From positions 1 to 52,954 of the forward strand of contig CALJFL010000112.1 in NCBI GenBank assembly GCA_938074135.1: a stretch of DNA of 52,954 nt, in the 5' to 3' direction. The stretch comes from an uncultured Halieaceae bacterium. GTDB taxonomy: Bacteria > Pseudomonadota > Gammaproteobacteria > Pseudomonadales > Halieaceae. Numbering within the stretch: the first letter of the stretch is position 1; every line of letters begins with the position of its first letter. Positions 18,189 through 28,394 of this stretch are shown here, piece after piece. The notes under the pieces are model-generated. The model was not told where the DNA came from, made no database searches, and saw nothing but the letters and a program-made list of their open reading frames with translations. A program made the position numbers and the translations under genes.

Positions 18189-18784
18189 CAGGCCGCCTCC
18201 GTATCCACGCCGATCACAAGCACATTGTCGCCCTCGAAAGAATACGGGGGCACCTCCAGGTTGGCCGAAGCCGGCACGCCGGAATAAACACGACCGGCAA
18301 GGTCGAACTTGGAACCGTGACAGGGGCAGAAAAAGCCACCGAGCCACGCGTCGCCACCGAGATCGGCGGCGCCGACTTCAGGACGGAACTTGGGGGCACA
18401 ACCCAGGTGCGTACACAGACCTACCACAACCAGCAGCTCCGGGCGCAGGGCGCGCGCGTCGCCGGTAATGTATTCAGGCTGTTCCGAAGCGATTGAATCT
18501 GGATCTTTCAACTGGTCGTTGAGTGCCGCCAGATCCTCGACCTGGCTGCCGGTGCGGTGCATCACATAAACGGGCTTGCCGCGCCATTCGACCACAATCA
18601 TCTGGCCTGGCTCGAGCTTGCCGATATCCGCCTTAACCGGCGCGCCGGCAGCCTTGGCCTTGGCTGATGGGTTCCAGGACCCGACAAATGGCACCGCGAT
18701 ACCCACGACACCGGCGACGCCCACTGCGCTAGTGGCGGCGGTCAGGAAGCGTCTCCTGCCGCTGTTTACGCCATCGCTACTCAT
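18188..18784 (-). CDS. petA: PetA, Rieske iron-sulfur subunit of the bc1 complex
   Basis: [2Fe-2S] protein that carries electrons from the Qo site to cytochrome c1. The 198-aa protein has an N-terminal twin-arginine stretch (SGRRRFLTAATS) followed by one membrane anchor (about residues 17-36). The Rieske cluster motifs are CTHLGC and CPCHGS. The disulfide-forming second cysteines are present. It is the first gene of the petA-petBC operon, with AGGGAGA ahead of the ATG. Confidence 0.97.
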   Translation of the reverse strand: MSSDGVNSGRRRFLTAATSAVGVAGVVGIAVPFVGSWNPSAKAKAAGAPVKADIGKLEPGQMIVVEWRGKPVYVMHRTGSQVEDLAALNDQLKDPDSIASEQPEYITGDARALRPELLVVVGLCTHLGCAPKFRPEVGAADLGGDAWLGGFFCPCHGSKFDLAGRVYSGVPASANLEVPPYSFEGDNVLVIGVDTEAA

Positions 18785-18956
18785 CTGAATCTCCCTTGCT
18801 TTTCGGCTCGAACATAGCCGCGTGCGCCCCTACGGGCAGGACTTTAAGAAACGCGCCAAATGGTAATGATTTTGCCCTGTCGTTACAAGGAAAACGCCTT
18901 GATTTAACAGCCTTTTTCACGACAAATAGTACAGTGCAATGCCCTTCGTTGCGGCA

Positions 18957-18991
18957 TAAAAAAACGCCCGCCCTGCTGCCAGGCCCGGACG
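18957..18991 (-). terminator. Terminator of the rplM-rpsI operon
   Basis: Downstream of rpsI the minus strand has a GC-rich imperfect stem (CGTCCGGGCCTG pairing with CAGGGCGGGCG around loop GCAG) followed at once by seven T. This separates the ribosomal protein operon from petA. Confidence 0.8.
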
Positions 18992-19035
18992 TTTCCGAAT
19001 TTTTGGCCGGCCGCAGAGAAGACCGGCAGACAAGA

Positions 19036-19428
19036 TCAACGCTTGGAGAATTGCGGACGCTTACGCGCCTTGCGCAGGCCAACTTTCTTACGCTCGACCT
19101 CTCGTGCGTCTCGGGTGACGTATCCAGCGCCGCGCAAGGTGCCGCGCAGTGACTCGTCATACTCAAGCAGGGCACGGGTGATACCGTGACGGATAGCGCC
19201 GGCCTGACCGAAACTGCCACCGCCTTCCACGGTTACATTGATATCAAATTTATCATTTAATTCAACGAGTTCCAGCGGCTGCCGCACGATCATGCGGGCT
19301 ACTTCACGACCGAAGTACTGGTCCAGGGGGCGCTTGTTGACGGTAATGCTGCCACCACCGTTCTTGATGAAGACGCGGGCGGTGGAGGTCTTGCGGCGGC
19401 CGGTGCCGTAATATTGGGAAGCTGACAT
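19036..19428 (-). CDS. rpsI: Ribosomal protein S9 (uS9)
   Basis: Small-subunit ribosomal protein, 130 aa. The N-terminus [17 protein letters not shown] and the very basic C-terminal tail ending [11 protein letters not shown], which reaches the P-site tRNA, are diagnostic. It is encoded 12 bases downstream of rplM as in nearly all bacteria and followed by a rho-independent terminator. Confidence 0.98.
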   Translation of the reverse strand: MSASQYYGTGRRKTSTARVFIKNGGGSITVNKRPLDQYFGREVARMIVRQPLELVELNDKFDINVTVEGGGSFGQAGAIRHGITRALLEYDESLRGTLRGAGYVTRDAREVERKKVGLRKARKRPQFSKR

Positions 19429-19440
19429 AAATAATATCCG

Positions 19441-19869
19441 TTAGATGTTCAATGCTTGCGGCTGCTGGGCGCTATGAGGGTGATCGGCACCCGCATACAC
19501 TTTCAGCTTCCTGAACATGGCGCGGCCCAGAGGGTTGCGCGGCAACATGCCTTTTACTGCACCCTGGATAACGCGCTCCGGGGCCTTGTCGATCAACTTC
19601 TCGAAAGAGATTGACTTGAGACCGCCGGGATATCCGGTGTGAGAGTGGTACATTTTGTCGGTTGCCTTGGCGCCGGTGACACGGATCTTTTCCGCGTTGA
19701 TCACTACAATGTAATCGCCGGTGTCCACATGCGGGGTGTATTCCGCCTTATGCTTGCCGCGCAAACGGTGCGCAATCTCGCTGGCCAGCCGACCCAGGGT
19801 CTTGTCAGACGCGTCGACGACAAACCAGTCGCGGGACACTTCTTCTGCTTTGGCACTAAAAGTTTTCAT
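19441..19869 (-). CDS. rplM: Ribosomal protein L13 (uL13)
   Basis: Large-subunit ribosomal protein, 142 aa. Diagnostic segments are [37 protein letters not shown], the [14 protein letters not shown] loop and [21 protein letters not shown]. The frame extends 11 codons upstream, but ATG 19869 matches the family start MKTFSAK and has AGAGG ahead. A near-consensus promoter and a short leader hairpin lie directly upstream. Confidence 0.98.
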   Translation of the reverse strand: MKTFSAKAEEVSRDWFVVDASDKTLGRLASEIAHRLRGKHKAEYTPHVDTGDYIVVINAEKIRVTGAKATDKMYHSHTGYPGGLKSISFEKLIDKAPERVIQGAVKGMLPRNPLGRAMFRKLKVYAGADHPHSAQQPQALNI

Positions 19870-19882
19870 CAATAACCGCCTC

Positions 19883-19896
19883 TTGGAGGGCTCCAA
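19883..19896 (-). promoter_or_regulatory. Leader hairpin upstream of rplM
   Basis: The short mRNA leader contains TTGGAGCCCTCCAA, a near-perfect hairpin just ahead of the AGAGG ribosome site. Ribosomal protein operons are often controlled by leader structures, so an autoregulatory role is possible but unproven here. Confidence 0.4.
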
Positions 19897-19910
19897 TTTC
19901 AAGGAGGCGA

Positions 19911-19939
19911 ATACTACTGAAAGGGCACCCCCTTTTCAA
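19911..19939 (-). promoter_or_regulatory. Sigma-70 promoter of rplM-rpsI
   Basis: Minus-strand TTGAAA (19939-19934) and TAGTAT (19916-19911) are separated by exactly 17 bases. The start would be close to 19904, giving a leader of about 35 bases. Confidence 0.75.
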
Positions 19940-20010
19940 GGACAAAAATTAATAAAAATTCGGCACTTACAGCACCAGCGCCCAGGTCAATAAGGAGATA
20001 TCGCGAGCAC

Positions 20011-20043
20011 CCCTGAAACCCCCGTCAGCGGCGGGTTTCAGGG
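20011..20043 (-). other. Strong hairpin at the zapE stop codon
   Basis: Perfect 11-base arms CCCTGAAACCC and GGGTTTCAGGG, with three further possible pairs inside, form a stable stem. The zapE TGA lies inside one arm. No T-run follows on either strand, so it is more likely an mRNA 3'-end stabiliser or a weak terminator than a standard one. Confidence 0.55.
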
Positions 20044-21147
20044 CTTGTGCTCACGAGCCAGGTATTCGTGCGATTGCATCTCTTGCAGCCGGGATATGGT
20101 GCGCTGGAACTCGAACTCCAGTCGACCGCCACCATACAGTTCCAACAGCGGCCTGTCGGCGGCCAGCACCAGCTTCACATTGCGGTCATAGAACTCGTCC
20201 ACCAGATTGACAAAGCGCCTGGCCTGATCGTCCGTGTCCACTCCCATCCCGGGCACACCGGAAATGAGCACCGCGTGAAATTCACGAGCCAGTTCGATGT
20301 AGTCATTCTGGGAACGCGGTCCGTCGCACAGTTCGGCAAAGTCAAACCAGGCGACATCATCGGCCAGACAGCGGCAGGTCAGGTAACGACCGTTCACCTG
20401 CAGCCGCTCCCAGTGCTTGCCGGGGGTCGGTGCAAGCCGGTCGAAGCTGTCACGAAGGCTGCTGTCGGCGCTGTCATCCAGTGGGTAGTGGTACAACTCT
20501 GCCTGCTGCAGGGTACGCAACCGGTAATCGACGCCGGCATCGACATTGACTACCTGGGTGTACTTTTCAATCAGCGCGATGGCTGGCAGGAACCGCTGCC
20601 GCTGCAGACCGTTTTCATAGAGCTTCTCCGGTACGATATTTGACGTCGCGACCAGGGTCACACCCCGCTGGAACAGCGCCTCCATCAAACCACCAAGTAT
20701 CATGGCATCAGCGATATCGGTGACAAAAAATTCGTCAAAACAGATGACCCGGGTTTCGTCGGCGATACGGTCCGCGACCATCAGCAGCGGGTTTTTCTCG
20801 CCCTCCAGGCTTGTCAGGTCGGCGTGCACACGCTGCATGAAACGGTGAAAGTGCACACGCATCTTGCGCTCAATGGGCAGGCACTCATGAAATGTGTCGA
20901 CCAGGTAAGTCTTGCCGCGCCCGACGCCGCCCCACAGATAAAGACCAACCTCGGGCTCCACCGGCGTCTTCTGCCAGCGTCGCCAGAACCTGGCGAAGCC
21001 GGCATCGGGATCACCACTGGCCAACAGACGGTCGTAGAGATCCTGTAGCAGTGCTACCGCTTTCTCTTGCGCAGGGTCATGGCTGAAATCCTCTCGCTGC
21101 AGGTCGGCCTGGTAGGACTCCCAGGGGGTTAGCTTGCGGCTGCTCAA
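20038..21147 (-). CDS. zapE: ZapE, AFG1-family cell-division ATPase
   Basis: AAA-type ATPase that associates with the Z-ring and helps constriction, related to mitochondrial AFG1. The 369-aa product shows Walker A GGVGRGKT at residues 73-80, Walker B ICFDEFF and the sensor-like ATSNIVPEKLYENGLQR. The usual C-terminal VDEFYDRNVKL and ADRPLLELY are present. It stands alone upstream of the rplM promoter, and its stop codon falls in a stable hairpin. Divergent from zapG. Confidence 0.95.
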   Translation of the reverse strand: MSSRKLTPWESYQADLQREDFSHDPAQEKAVALLQDLYDRLLASGDPDAGFARFWRRWQKTPVEPEVGLYLWGGVGRGKTYLVDTFHECLPIERKMRVHFHRFMQRVHADLTSLEGEKNPLLMVADRIADETRVICFDEFFVTDIADAMILGGLMEALFQRGVTLVATSNIVPEKLYENGLQRQRFLPAIALIEKYTQVVNVDAGVDYRLRTLQQAELYHYPLDDSADSSLRDSFDRLAPTPGKHWERLQVNGRYLTCRCLADDVAWFDFAELCDGPRSQNDYIELAREFHAVLISGVPGMGVDTDDQARRFVNLVDEFYDRNVKLVLAADRPLLELYGGGRLEFEFQRTISRLQEMQSHEYLAREHKP

Positions 21148-21234
21148 GTTAGATTGCCATCGTCGGACACGGGAATTCCGGCCACTTTACCCAGCGACCC
21201 GGCAGTTGGCAACGATCCGGCCTGCAACAATCTA

Positions 21235-21261
21235 TTGCCGGGCGTGCATTGCGGGTATAAT
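21235..21261 (+). promoter_or_regulatory. Putative zapG promoter
   Basis: A perfect TATAAT (21256-21261) lies 38 bases before the zapG GTG. The best upstream hexamer is TTGCCG (21235-21240), but the 15-base spacing is short, so the -35 assignment is doubtful. Confidence 0.45.
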
Positions 21262-21298
21262 CCCCGGGCTTGTCGACCATCTTTTAGAGGACTCCCCT

Positions 21299-21772
21299 GT
21301 GTATAGCCTTACTACTCTTGTCATCGCCGCCGTGGTCACCCTGCTCGTGGGGCTGCTGGCAGGCATACTGGCCGGCCGTCGCACCTCAAAAGAAGGCCAG
21401 CGCTATCGTGAAGTAGAACGTAAGCTGGATCAGGTGATGCAGGACAAAAAGACCTTCGAGGACGAGGTCGTGGATCACTTTGCCGACACCGCAAAGTTGC
21501 TCAATAACCTGACGGAGAGCTACCGGGACGTACACAACCACCTGGCCACCGGTGCCGCCAGCCTGTGCCAGGGCAAAGGTCCGGTCGCGCTGGGACAACT
21601 GGAAAGCCAGGCCGACCCCAACCTGATCCCTGAGCAAATGGCGGATATACAGCCACCGCTGGACTACGCACCGAAGACCTCACCGGACGAAAAGGGCATG
21701 CTCAACGAAGAGTTTGGCCTCGACCGCCAACCCACCACGATTATCGAAGAAGAGCAGCCAAAAACCGCCTAG
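21299..21772 (+). CDS. zapG: ZapG (YhcB, DUF1043), inner-membrane envelope/division protein
   Basis: Small membrane-anchored coiled-coil protein implicated in envelope growth and division in E. coli. The 157-aa product has one N-terminal transmembrane helix (about residues 5-25), the basic GRRTSKEGQRYREVERKLDQV coiled-coil start and the conserved HFADTAKLLNNLTESYRDVHNHLATGA block. The start is GTG 21299, supported by AGAGGA seven bases ahead. The longer open frame upstream is not supported. The C-terminus is acidic and probably disordered. Divergent from zapE. Confidence 0.92.
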   Translation: MYSLTTLVIAAVVTLLVGLLAGILAGRRTSKEGQRYREVERKLDQVMQDKKTFEDEVVDHFADTAKLLNNLTESYRDVHNHLATGAASLCQGKGPVALGQLESQADPNLIPEQMADIQPPLDYAPKTSPDEKGMLNEEFGLDRQPTTIIEEEQPKTA

Positions 21773-21817
21773 CCGCCGGCCGCACCTCGCCGGCCACACC
21801 TCCCTTCGCCACCGGGT

Positions 21818-22579
21818 TTACACGGGGTTATCGATGTCGATAAAACGATGCTCTATCGCGAACTGTGTCGCCAACTCCTCACCCACAGCCTGAACACCAT
21901 AGCGCTCGGTGGCGTGGTGACCCGCGGCGATAAAATGAATCCCCTCTTCCCTGGCAATATGAACAGTCTGCTCAGAGGCTTCCCCGGTGATAAACACGTC
22001 CGCGCCGGCGGCAACGGCAGCTTCAATATAACCCTGCGCAGCCCCGGTGCACCATGCTACCCGGCGAACACTGCCGTCGGTAGGGCCGATATGCAGGGGC
22101 GGCCGACCGGTTAATTCTGCCAACCTGGCGACTAGCGTCGCAACCGGCAATGCTTCGGCCAGCACACCGACATTACCCACTCCCTCGTCGCTGTCCGGGG
22201 CCAGCAGGTCTGAACTCTCAATACCCAGCAGGCGACCAAAGCAGGCGTTATTACCCAACTCCGGGTGAGCATCCAGCGGCAAGTGGTAGGCGACCAGGCT
22301 GATGTTACTGGCCAGCAGGGCAGCCAGTCGACGGCGCTTCATACCGGTGATGCAGGGGTCTTCTCCCCGCCAGAAGTAGCCGTGGTGGACCAAAATAGCA
22401 TCGGCTTTCCAGGCTACAGCCGCATCAAGCAGCGCCTGGCAGGCCGTCACCCCGGTCACCAGACGCGCGACCTCTGCCCTGCCCTGCACCTGCAAACCGT
22501 TCGGACAGTAATCCCGAAATCGCGCCGGCTGCAGGCGGCCGTCGAGGTGGTTAAGCAATTCCGTCAACTTGGTCGGCAT
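21818..22579 (-). CDS. ybgI: Nif3/YbgI family dinuclear metal-binding protein
   Basis: Member of the Nif3-like family, sometimes annotated GTP cyclohydrolase I type 2; the physiological function is unclear. The 253-aa product contains the metal-ligand histidines in ILVHHGYFWRGE and the C-terminal AGHHATERYGVQ. Core segments CPNGLQVQGR and ITGEASEQTVHIARE are also present. ATG 22579 with GGGGA ahead fits the family length. The frame runs upstream through the tandem repeat, but that is not real coding. Divergent from degS. Confidence 0.92.
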   Translation of the reverse strand: MPTKLTELLNHLDGRLQPARFRDYCPNGLQVQGRAEVARLVTGVTACQALLDAAVAWKADAILVHHGYFWRGEDPCITGMKRRRLAALLASNISLVAYHLPLDAHPELGNNACFGRLLGIESSDLLAPDSDEGVGNVGVLAEALPVATLVARLAELTGRPPLHIGPTDGSVRRVAWCTGAAQGYIEAAVAAGADVFITGEASEQTVHIAREEGIHFIAAGHHATERYGVQAVGEELATQFAIEHRFIDIDNPV

Positions 22580-22681
22580 GGTGAATCCCCGTTTGCTGGT
22601 GATCGGGCAGATAGGCTGCCGCGGACTGGCGCATACTATACAATGACCCGGCGCTACTGCGTCAGGTACTGCACTCGCATT

Positions 22682-22784
22682 GCGCCTGTTGCACTGCGCC
22701 AGTTGCACTGCGCCAATTGCATTGCGCCAATTGCATTGCGCCAATTGCATTGCGCCAATTGCATTGCGCCAATTGCATTGCGCC
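22682..22784. repeat. 14-bp tandem repeat, seven copies, upstream of degS
   Basis: Seven consecutive copies of a 14-base unit, GCGCCAATTGCATT in the last five and slightly diverged in the first two, are followed by a partial copy. Each unit contains the dyads ATTGCGCCAAT and CAATTG. The array lies in the divergent gap between the Nif3-like gene and degS and ends 22 bases before the degS start. Copy-number change would shift spacing without affecting a reading frame. Function unknown. Confidence 0.9.
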
Positions 22785-22806
22785 ACTACATACAGATAGC
22801 GATAGA

Positions 22807-23919
22807 ATGAAAGACGGCTTGAAATTTATAACATGGCCAGCCATTGCCGGCCTGCTGGCGGCACTGCTGATACTGGACCGTTGGGTACTGAGCGAAGGCC
22901 AGCCGCCCAGCAATGCCCGCAGCATGCCCGACAGCTACAACCTGGCGGTCATGCGAGCGACCCCTGCGGTCGTCAATATATACACGGCGAAGCTGGTGAC
23001 AACCCGCCGCAACCCGATTCTCGACGAGCTGTTTTTCCGCCAGATGGCACCGGCCCAGCGACAGCGCCAACGACAGCGCGTGGAGCAATCACTGGGCTCC
23101 GGGGTCATCATGACCGATAAGGGCCATATCCTTACCAATAATCACGTGATCGACGGCGCTGATGCGATTCAGGTGCTACTGCACGATGGACGTTCGGCGC
23201 AGGCGGTCGTGGTCGGCACCGATGCCGATACGGACCTGGCGGTCTTGCGTATCGACCTGCCGGACCTGCAACCGATCACCCGGGGGAATTCAGACCTGGC
23301 CAGGGTTGGCGACGTTGTTCTGGCTATAGGCAATCCACTGGGCTTCGGCCACTCGGTGACCCAGGGGATAGTCTCTGCCCTGGGCCGCTTCGGCCTGCAG
23401 CTCAGCACCTACGAAAACTATATCCAGACCGATGCCATCATCCACTTGGGCAACTCTGGTGGCGCGCTTATCGACAGCCAGGGTCACCTGCTGGGTATCA
23501 ATACGCTGATTTATACAGGTAGCAATCAGAACCGAAATTCCGCCACTGGTATTGGCATCAGCCTGGCCATACCGGCTAACCTGGCACTATTTGTCATGCA
23601 GGATCTGATCGATTATGGCGAGGTGATTCGTGGCTGGCTGGGCGTGCAGGTCGAACCGCGGCGAACAACGGATGGTGGCGGACAGGCCCTGCTGATCACC
23701 GATGTCACACCGGACAGCCCCGCCGCGCGCGCCGGAGCTCGCCCTGGTGATGTGATTACCCATATTGATAATGAATTGGTCGTAGACGGCCGCCAGACCA
23801 AGAACAAGATCGCCTTCCTGAGGCCTGGGGACACTATTGAAGTGACGGTTCAGCGCGACAACCAGACTCTGGATCTCAAGGCCATCGTCGGAACCCTGCG
23901 CGAGTCCCCTTCGATCTAG
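22807..23919 (+). CDS. degS: DegS/AlgW-type site-1 serine protease
   Basis: Periplasmic, membrane-anchored HtrA protease that senses misfolded outer-membrane proteins and starts cleavage of the anti-sigma factor RseA/MucA. The 370-aa product has an N-terminal anchor (about residues 8-27), a trypsin-like domain with H113, D143 and S217 (GNSGGA), and a single C-terminal PDZ domain (about 265-355). One PDZ domain and the anchor separate it from DegP. ATG 22807 is the first credible start but has a weak ribosome site. Its stop overlaps the hisD stop by four bases. Confidence 0.93.
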   Translation: MKDGLKFITWPAIAGLLAALLILDRWVLSEGQPPSNARSMPDSYNLAVMRATPAVVNIYTAKLVTTRRNPILDELFFRQMAPAQRQRQRQRVEQSLGSGVIMTDKGHILTNNHVIDGADAIQVLLHDGRSAQAVVVGTDADTDLAVLRIDLPDLQPITRGNSDLARVGDVVLAIGNPLGFGHSVTQGIVSALGRFGLQLSTYENYIQTDAIIHLGNSGGALIDSQGHLLGINTLIYTGSNQNRNSATGIGISLAIPANLALFVMQDLIDYGEVIRGWLGVQVEPRRTTDGGGQALLITDVTPDSPAARAGARPGDVITHIDNELVVDGRQTKNKIAFLRPGDTIEVTVQRDNQTLDLKAIVGTLRESPSI

Positions 23920-25265
23920 TCCTTGTCGGTGGCCTGTTCGCCAGCAGGCGCAGCCGCGGGCAAACGCATTTCAGCACTGCGGGCGTGGGCGGTCAGCGCC
24001 TCGCCACGGGCCAGCACAGAGGCGATCTTTCCCAATTCCACTACCCCCTCTTCACTGCACATAATGATCGAGCTGCGCTTTTGGAAATCGTACACGCCCA
24101 GCGGAGAGGAAAACCGCGCGGTACCGGCTGTCGGCAATACGTGGTTGGGGCCGGCACAGTAATCTCCAAGCACCTCGGCCGTATAGCGGCCCATGAAAAT
24201 CGCCCCGGCCTGGGTAATGGCCGGCAGGATAGCCTCGGGGTTGTCCACCGACAACTCCAGGTGTTCCGGCGCCAATCGATTGCTGATCGCTACCGCCTGG
24301 TCGAGATCACGGGTCCTGATCAGGGCCCCTCTACCCAATAGCGAAGCGCGGATAATGTCTTCACGCTCCATTCCTGGCAGCAGCCGGTCTATGCTGGCCG
24401 CCACCGCGTCGATAAATTCGGCATCAGGGCAGAGCAGGATCGACTGGGCATTTTCGTCGTGCTCGGCCTGGGAAAAAAGATCCATCGCCACCCAGTCCGG
24501 CTCGGTACTGCCGTCACAAATGATCAGGATTTCGGAAGGCCCGGCCACCATGTCGATGCCCACCTGGCCGAACAGTTGTTGTTTGGCAGTCGCCACATAG
24601 ATATTGCCGGGGCCAACAATCTTATCGACCGCTGGTATGGTTTCGGTGCCGTAGGCCAGCGCCGCGATAGCCTGCGCTCCGCCTACAGTAAACACGCGGT
24701 TGACGCCGGCAAGATGTGCCGCCGCCAGCACCATATCACTCAACTCTCCGTCCGGTGCCGGCACGACCATGATAATTTCAGGGACACCCGCGACTCTGGC
24801 CGGCAGCGCATTCATCAATACCGACGACGGGTAGCTGGCCTTGCCTCCCGGAACATATATACCGGCGCGCGCCATCGGGGTGATTTTCTGCCCCAGCAGA
24901 TTTCCACCCTCGTCGTGATACTGCCAGCTCTGTTGCACCTGATGCTCGTGGTAGGCAGTAATGCGCTCAGCGGCGTCCGCCAGGGCCCGGCGTTGGGCCG
25001 GGTCTATATTTTTCGAGGCCTGCGAGAGGCGCTCGGCAGAAACTTCCAGTTGCGCTACCGAAGCGACACCGAGCCGATCAAAACGTGCGGTGTAATCGAG
25101 CACCGCCGCATCACCACGATCGCGGACATCCGCGATGATCGTCGCTACAGTCTCTGCCACCTGAATATCAAGGCTGCCATCCCAAGCCGTCAATGCCTCT
25201 AGTCGATCGTCAAAGTCGGCGGCGGTGGCATCCAGGCGCAATATTGGCACTGCTTGCCCGCTCAT
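23916..25265 (-). CDS. hisD: HisD, histidinol dehydrogenase
   Basis: Zinc-dependent NAD enzyme performing the last two oxidations of histidine biosynthesis. The 449-aa product has the family segments [41 protein letters not shown] and [11 protein letters not shown]. It also shows the active-site stretch [14 protein letters not shown] and the APEHLEL motif. It overlaps hisG by four bases. The usual Pseudomonas neighbour hisC is not present after it; the degS stop follows directly on the other strand. Confidence 0.97.
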   Translation of the reverse strand: MSGQAVPILRLDATAADFDDRLEALTAWDGSLDIQVAETVATIIADVRDRGDAAVLDYTARFDRLGVASVAQLEVSAERLSQASKNIDPAQRRALADAAERITAYHEHQVQQSWQYHDEGGNLLGQKITPMARAGIYVPGGKASYPSSVLMNALPARVAGVPEIIMVVPAPDGELSDMVLAAAHLAGVNRVFTVGGAQAIAALAYGTETIPAVDKIVGPGNIYVATAKQQLFGQVGIDMVAGPSEILIICDGSTEPDWVAMDLFSQAEHDENAQSILLCPDAEFIDAVAASIDRLLPGMEREDIIRASLLGRGALIRTRDLDQAVAISNRLAPEHLELSVDNPEAILPAITQAGAIFMGRYTAEVLGDYCAGPNHVLPTAGTARFSSPLGVYDFQKRSSIIMCSEEGVVELGKIASVLARGEALTAHARSAEMRLPAAAPAGEQATDKD

Positions 25266-25897
25266 TGGTCGGCCACCACCTCGGCCAGATCATCGATCAA
25301 CCGCTGCAACGGGGCGAAGCTGGAGCGCATGGCCGCCTTGTTAACCACCAGCCGCGAGCTGATGGAGGCCACTTCCGCCAGCGGCTCCATGCCGTTAGCC
25401 CGCAGGGTATTACCAGTATCGACAATATCTACGATCAGGTCCGCCAGATCCATCATCGGTGCCAGCTCCATGGCACCGTAGAGTTTGATCACATCTGCGT
25501 GAATACCCTGCCGCGCAAAGTACCTGCGGGTGATATTCACAAACTTGGTAGCGACGCGGATTCGCGAACCGTTGGCCTGCCAACCCACCGGACCCGCGGT
25601 CATCAGCCGACAGCGGGCTATATTAAGGTCCAGTGGTTCATAAAGTCCCTCGGCACCGTGCTCCAGCAGGATATCCTTGCCCACCACTCCCAGGTCCGCA
25701 GCGCCATGGCGCACATAAGTAGGCACGTCGGTGCCCCGGATAACGACCAGTTGCAGCCCCTCTCGGCTGGTATCGAAAACCAGCTTGCGACTGCTGTCGA
25801 TATCCTCAAGTGGCTCAATCCCTGCCGCCGCAAGCAACGGCAGCGTCTCCTTGAGAATACGGCCCTTGGTCAGGGCGATTGTCAGCGGCTTGCTCAT
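25262..25897 (-). CDS. hisG: HisG, ATP phosphoribosyltransferase (short form)
   Basis: Catalyses the committed step of histidine biosynthesis, joining ATP and PRPP. At 211 aa this is the short form, which lacks the C-terminal regulatory domain and, from family knowledge, needs HisZ (not in this window). Motifs visible are [38 protein letters not shown] and the PRPP loop region [17 protein letters not shown]. It lies 15 bases downstream of murA and overlaps hisD, the standard murA-hisG-hisD order. Confidence 0.97.
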   Translation of the reverse strand: MSKPLTIALTKGRILKETLPLLAAAGIEPLEDIDSSRKLVFDTSREGLQLVVIRGTDVPTYVRHGAADLGVVGKDILLEHGAEGLYEPLDLNIARCRLMTAGPVGWQANGSRIRVATKFVNITRRYFARQGIHADVIKLYGAMELAPMMDLADLIVDIVDTGNTLRANGMEPLAEVASISSRLVVNKAAMRSSFAPLQRLIDDLAEVVADQ

Positions 25898-25912
25898 ATC
25901 AGTACAACCAAA

Positions 25913-27446
<1,534 letters not shown>

Positions 27447-27536
27447 ATCCTGTCTCCGTTTGTCACGCCGGCACGCATTGCCGGGAAAGCGCGCATTTTA
27501 GGAGAAAAGCGTGCCGATAGCGAACCTGCCGGTCGC

Positions 27537-28208
27537 TCAGGTTTCCAGTGCCTCGGTACTCCAGCCGGCGATGACGAGGTCGAGATTGCCCTCGTGTTTG
27601 CGGGCTGCAGCCTCGAACTGACTGCGGTAGATCTCACCCAGGTTGACGCTCTCGATGATCATATTGCGCAACTTCCACGCACCTTGTTTGTCGCGACCCA
27701 TCTGGTAGAGCACCATGTAGGGCTCCGTCGCGTCGCTGTAGATCAGTTGCTGCACGGAAACACGCGATTGGGCGGCCTCATCCGGGCTGGTTTCGCTGAC
27801 TTCTATTCGCGAGCCGCCGAAGGCCAGTAAACCTTTGCTGTAGGTGCGCACCAGGCCGGTGCGCATCACATCGGTAAACATATCCAATTGGCTGCGCAGC
27901 TGCGCCCGGCCACTTTCGTCCAGCGACCGATAGCGTTCAGAGCTGGCGTAAGGCCCCATAACGCTGCGGGCAAAGCCCCGGAAATCGACCACCGGGTCAA
28001 GTACCGCAAGTACCTGTTGGTAGTACCGCTCAGGGTCCTCATCCGCATAGGCATGGGCCTCCTGCACCACCTCCATCACTTCCATGGTCGCGCTACGCAC
28101 CACACTGTGTGCGGTTGTTTCGGCCTCTGTTGCGGCCTCCTGGGCAAAAGCCCCGGGCAGGAACAACGACAAGACCAGGGCGAGGCCCACGGGTAATATT
28201 TTGGTCAT
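27537..28208 (-). CDS. mlaC: MlaC-family periplasmic phospholipid-binding protein
   Basis: Soluble periplasmic carrier that in the Mla pathway shuttles phospholipids between the outer-membrane MlaA-OmpC and inner-membrane MlaFEDB complexes. ATG 28208 gives a 223-aa precursor with a signal peptide cleaved near AFA-QEA (residue 22). The MlaC core is recognisable (YYQQVLAVLDPVVDFRGFARSVMG, GAWKLRNMIIESVNLG, YRSQF). Unlike E. coli and Pseudomonas, mlaF, mlaE and mlaD are not upstream and mlaB is not downstream; the gene stands alone between ibaG and yrbG. Confidence 0.9.
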   Translation of the reverse strand: MTKILPVGLALVLSLFLPGAFAQEAATEAETTAHSVVRSATMEVMEVVQEAHAYADEDPERYYQQVLAVLDPVVDFRGFARSVMGPYASSERYRSLDESGRAQLRSQLDMFTDVMRTGLVRTYSKGLLAFGGSRIEVSETSPDEAAQSRVSVQQLIYSDATEPYMVLYQMGRDKQGAWKLRNMIIESVNLGEIYRSQFEAAARKHEGNLDLVIAGWSTEALET

Positions 28209-28394
28209 CAGGCTTTGCCTTCTCCGTAATTTTGCTTCTAACAAACGCTCGGCACTGTATAATCCGCCGTTCGCCTTGCTTATGTTGATCGCTGCAAGGC
28301 CCTCAATCAGGGGCTGCAGCTTACTAAGACAACAGTACAAGGCCAACGGTTCAACCGAACTGACATAGCGAATTTTAACAGGAATCGTGCGTAC

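Noticed and set aside
18785..18956. Candidate petA promoter TTGTAA-17-TACCAT on the minus strand
   Set aside because: The -10 match is poor and several equally weak hexamers exist in the gap.
21773..21817. GC-rich repeats GCCGGCC between zapG and the Nif3-like gene
   Set aside because: Only short direct or imperfect inverted repeats with no U-tract; not a convincing terminator.
22580..22786. N-terminal extension of the Nif3-like protein rich in repeats of Ala-Gln-Cys-Asn-Trp-Arg
   Set aside because: It is just translation of the 14-bp tandem repeat. The family start is ATG 22579 with a good ribosome site, and 14 bases is not a codon multiple.
28258..28263. Perfect TATAAT between mlaC and yrbG
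   Set aside because: No acceptable -35 at 16-18 bases and the leader to yrbG would be about 125 bases, so I did not list it as a promoter.
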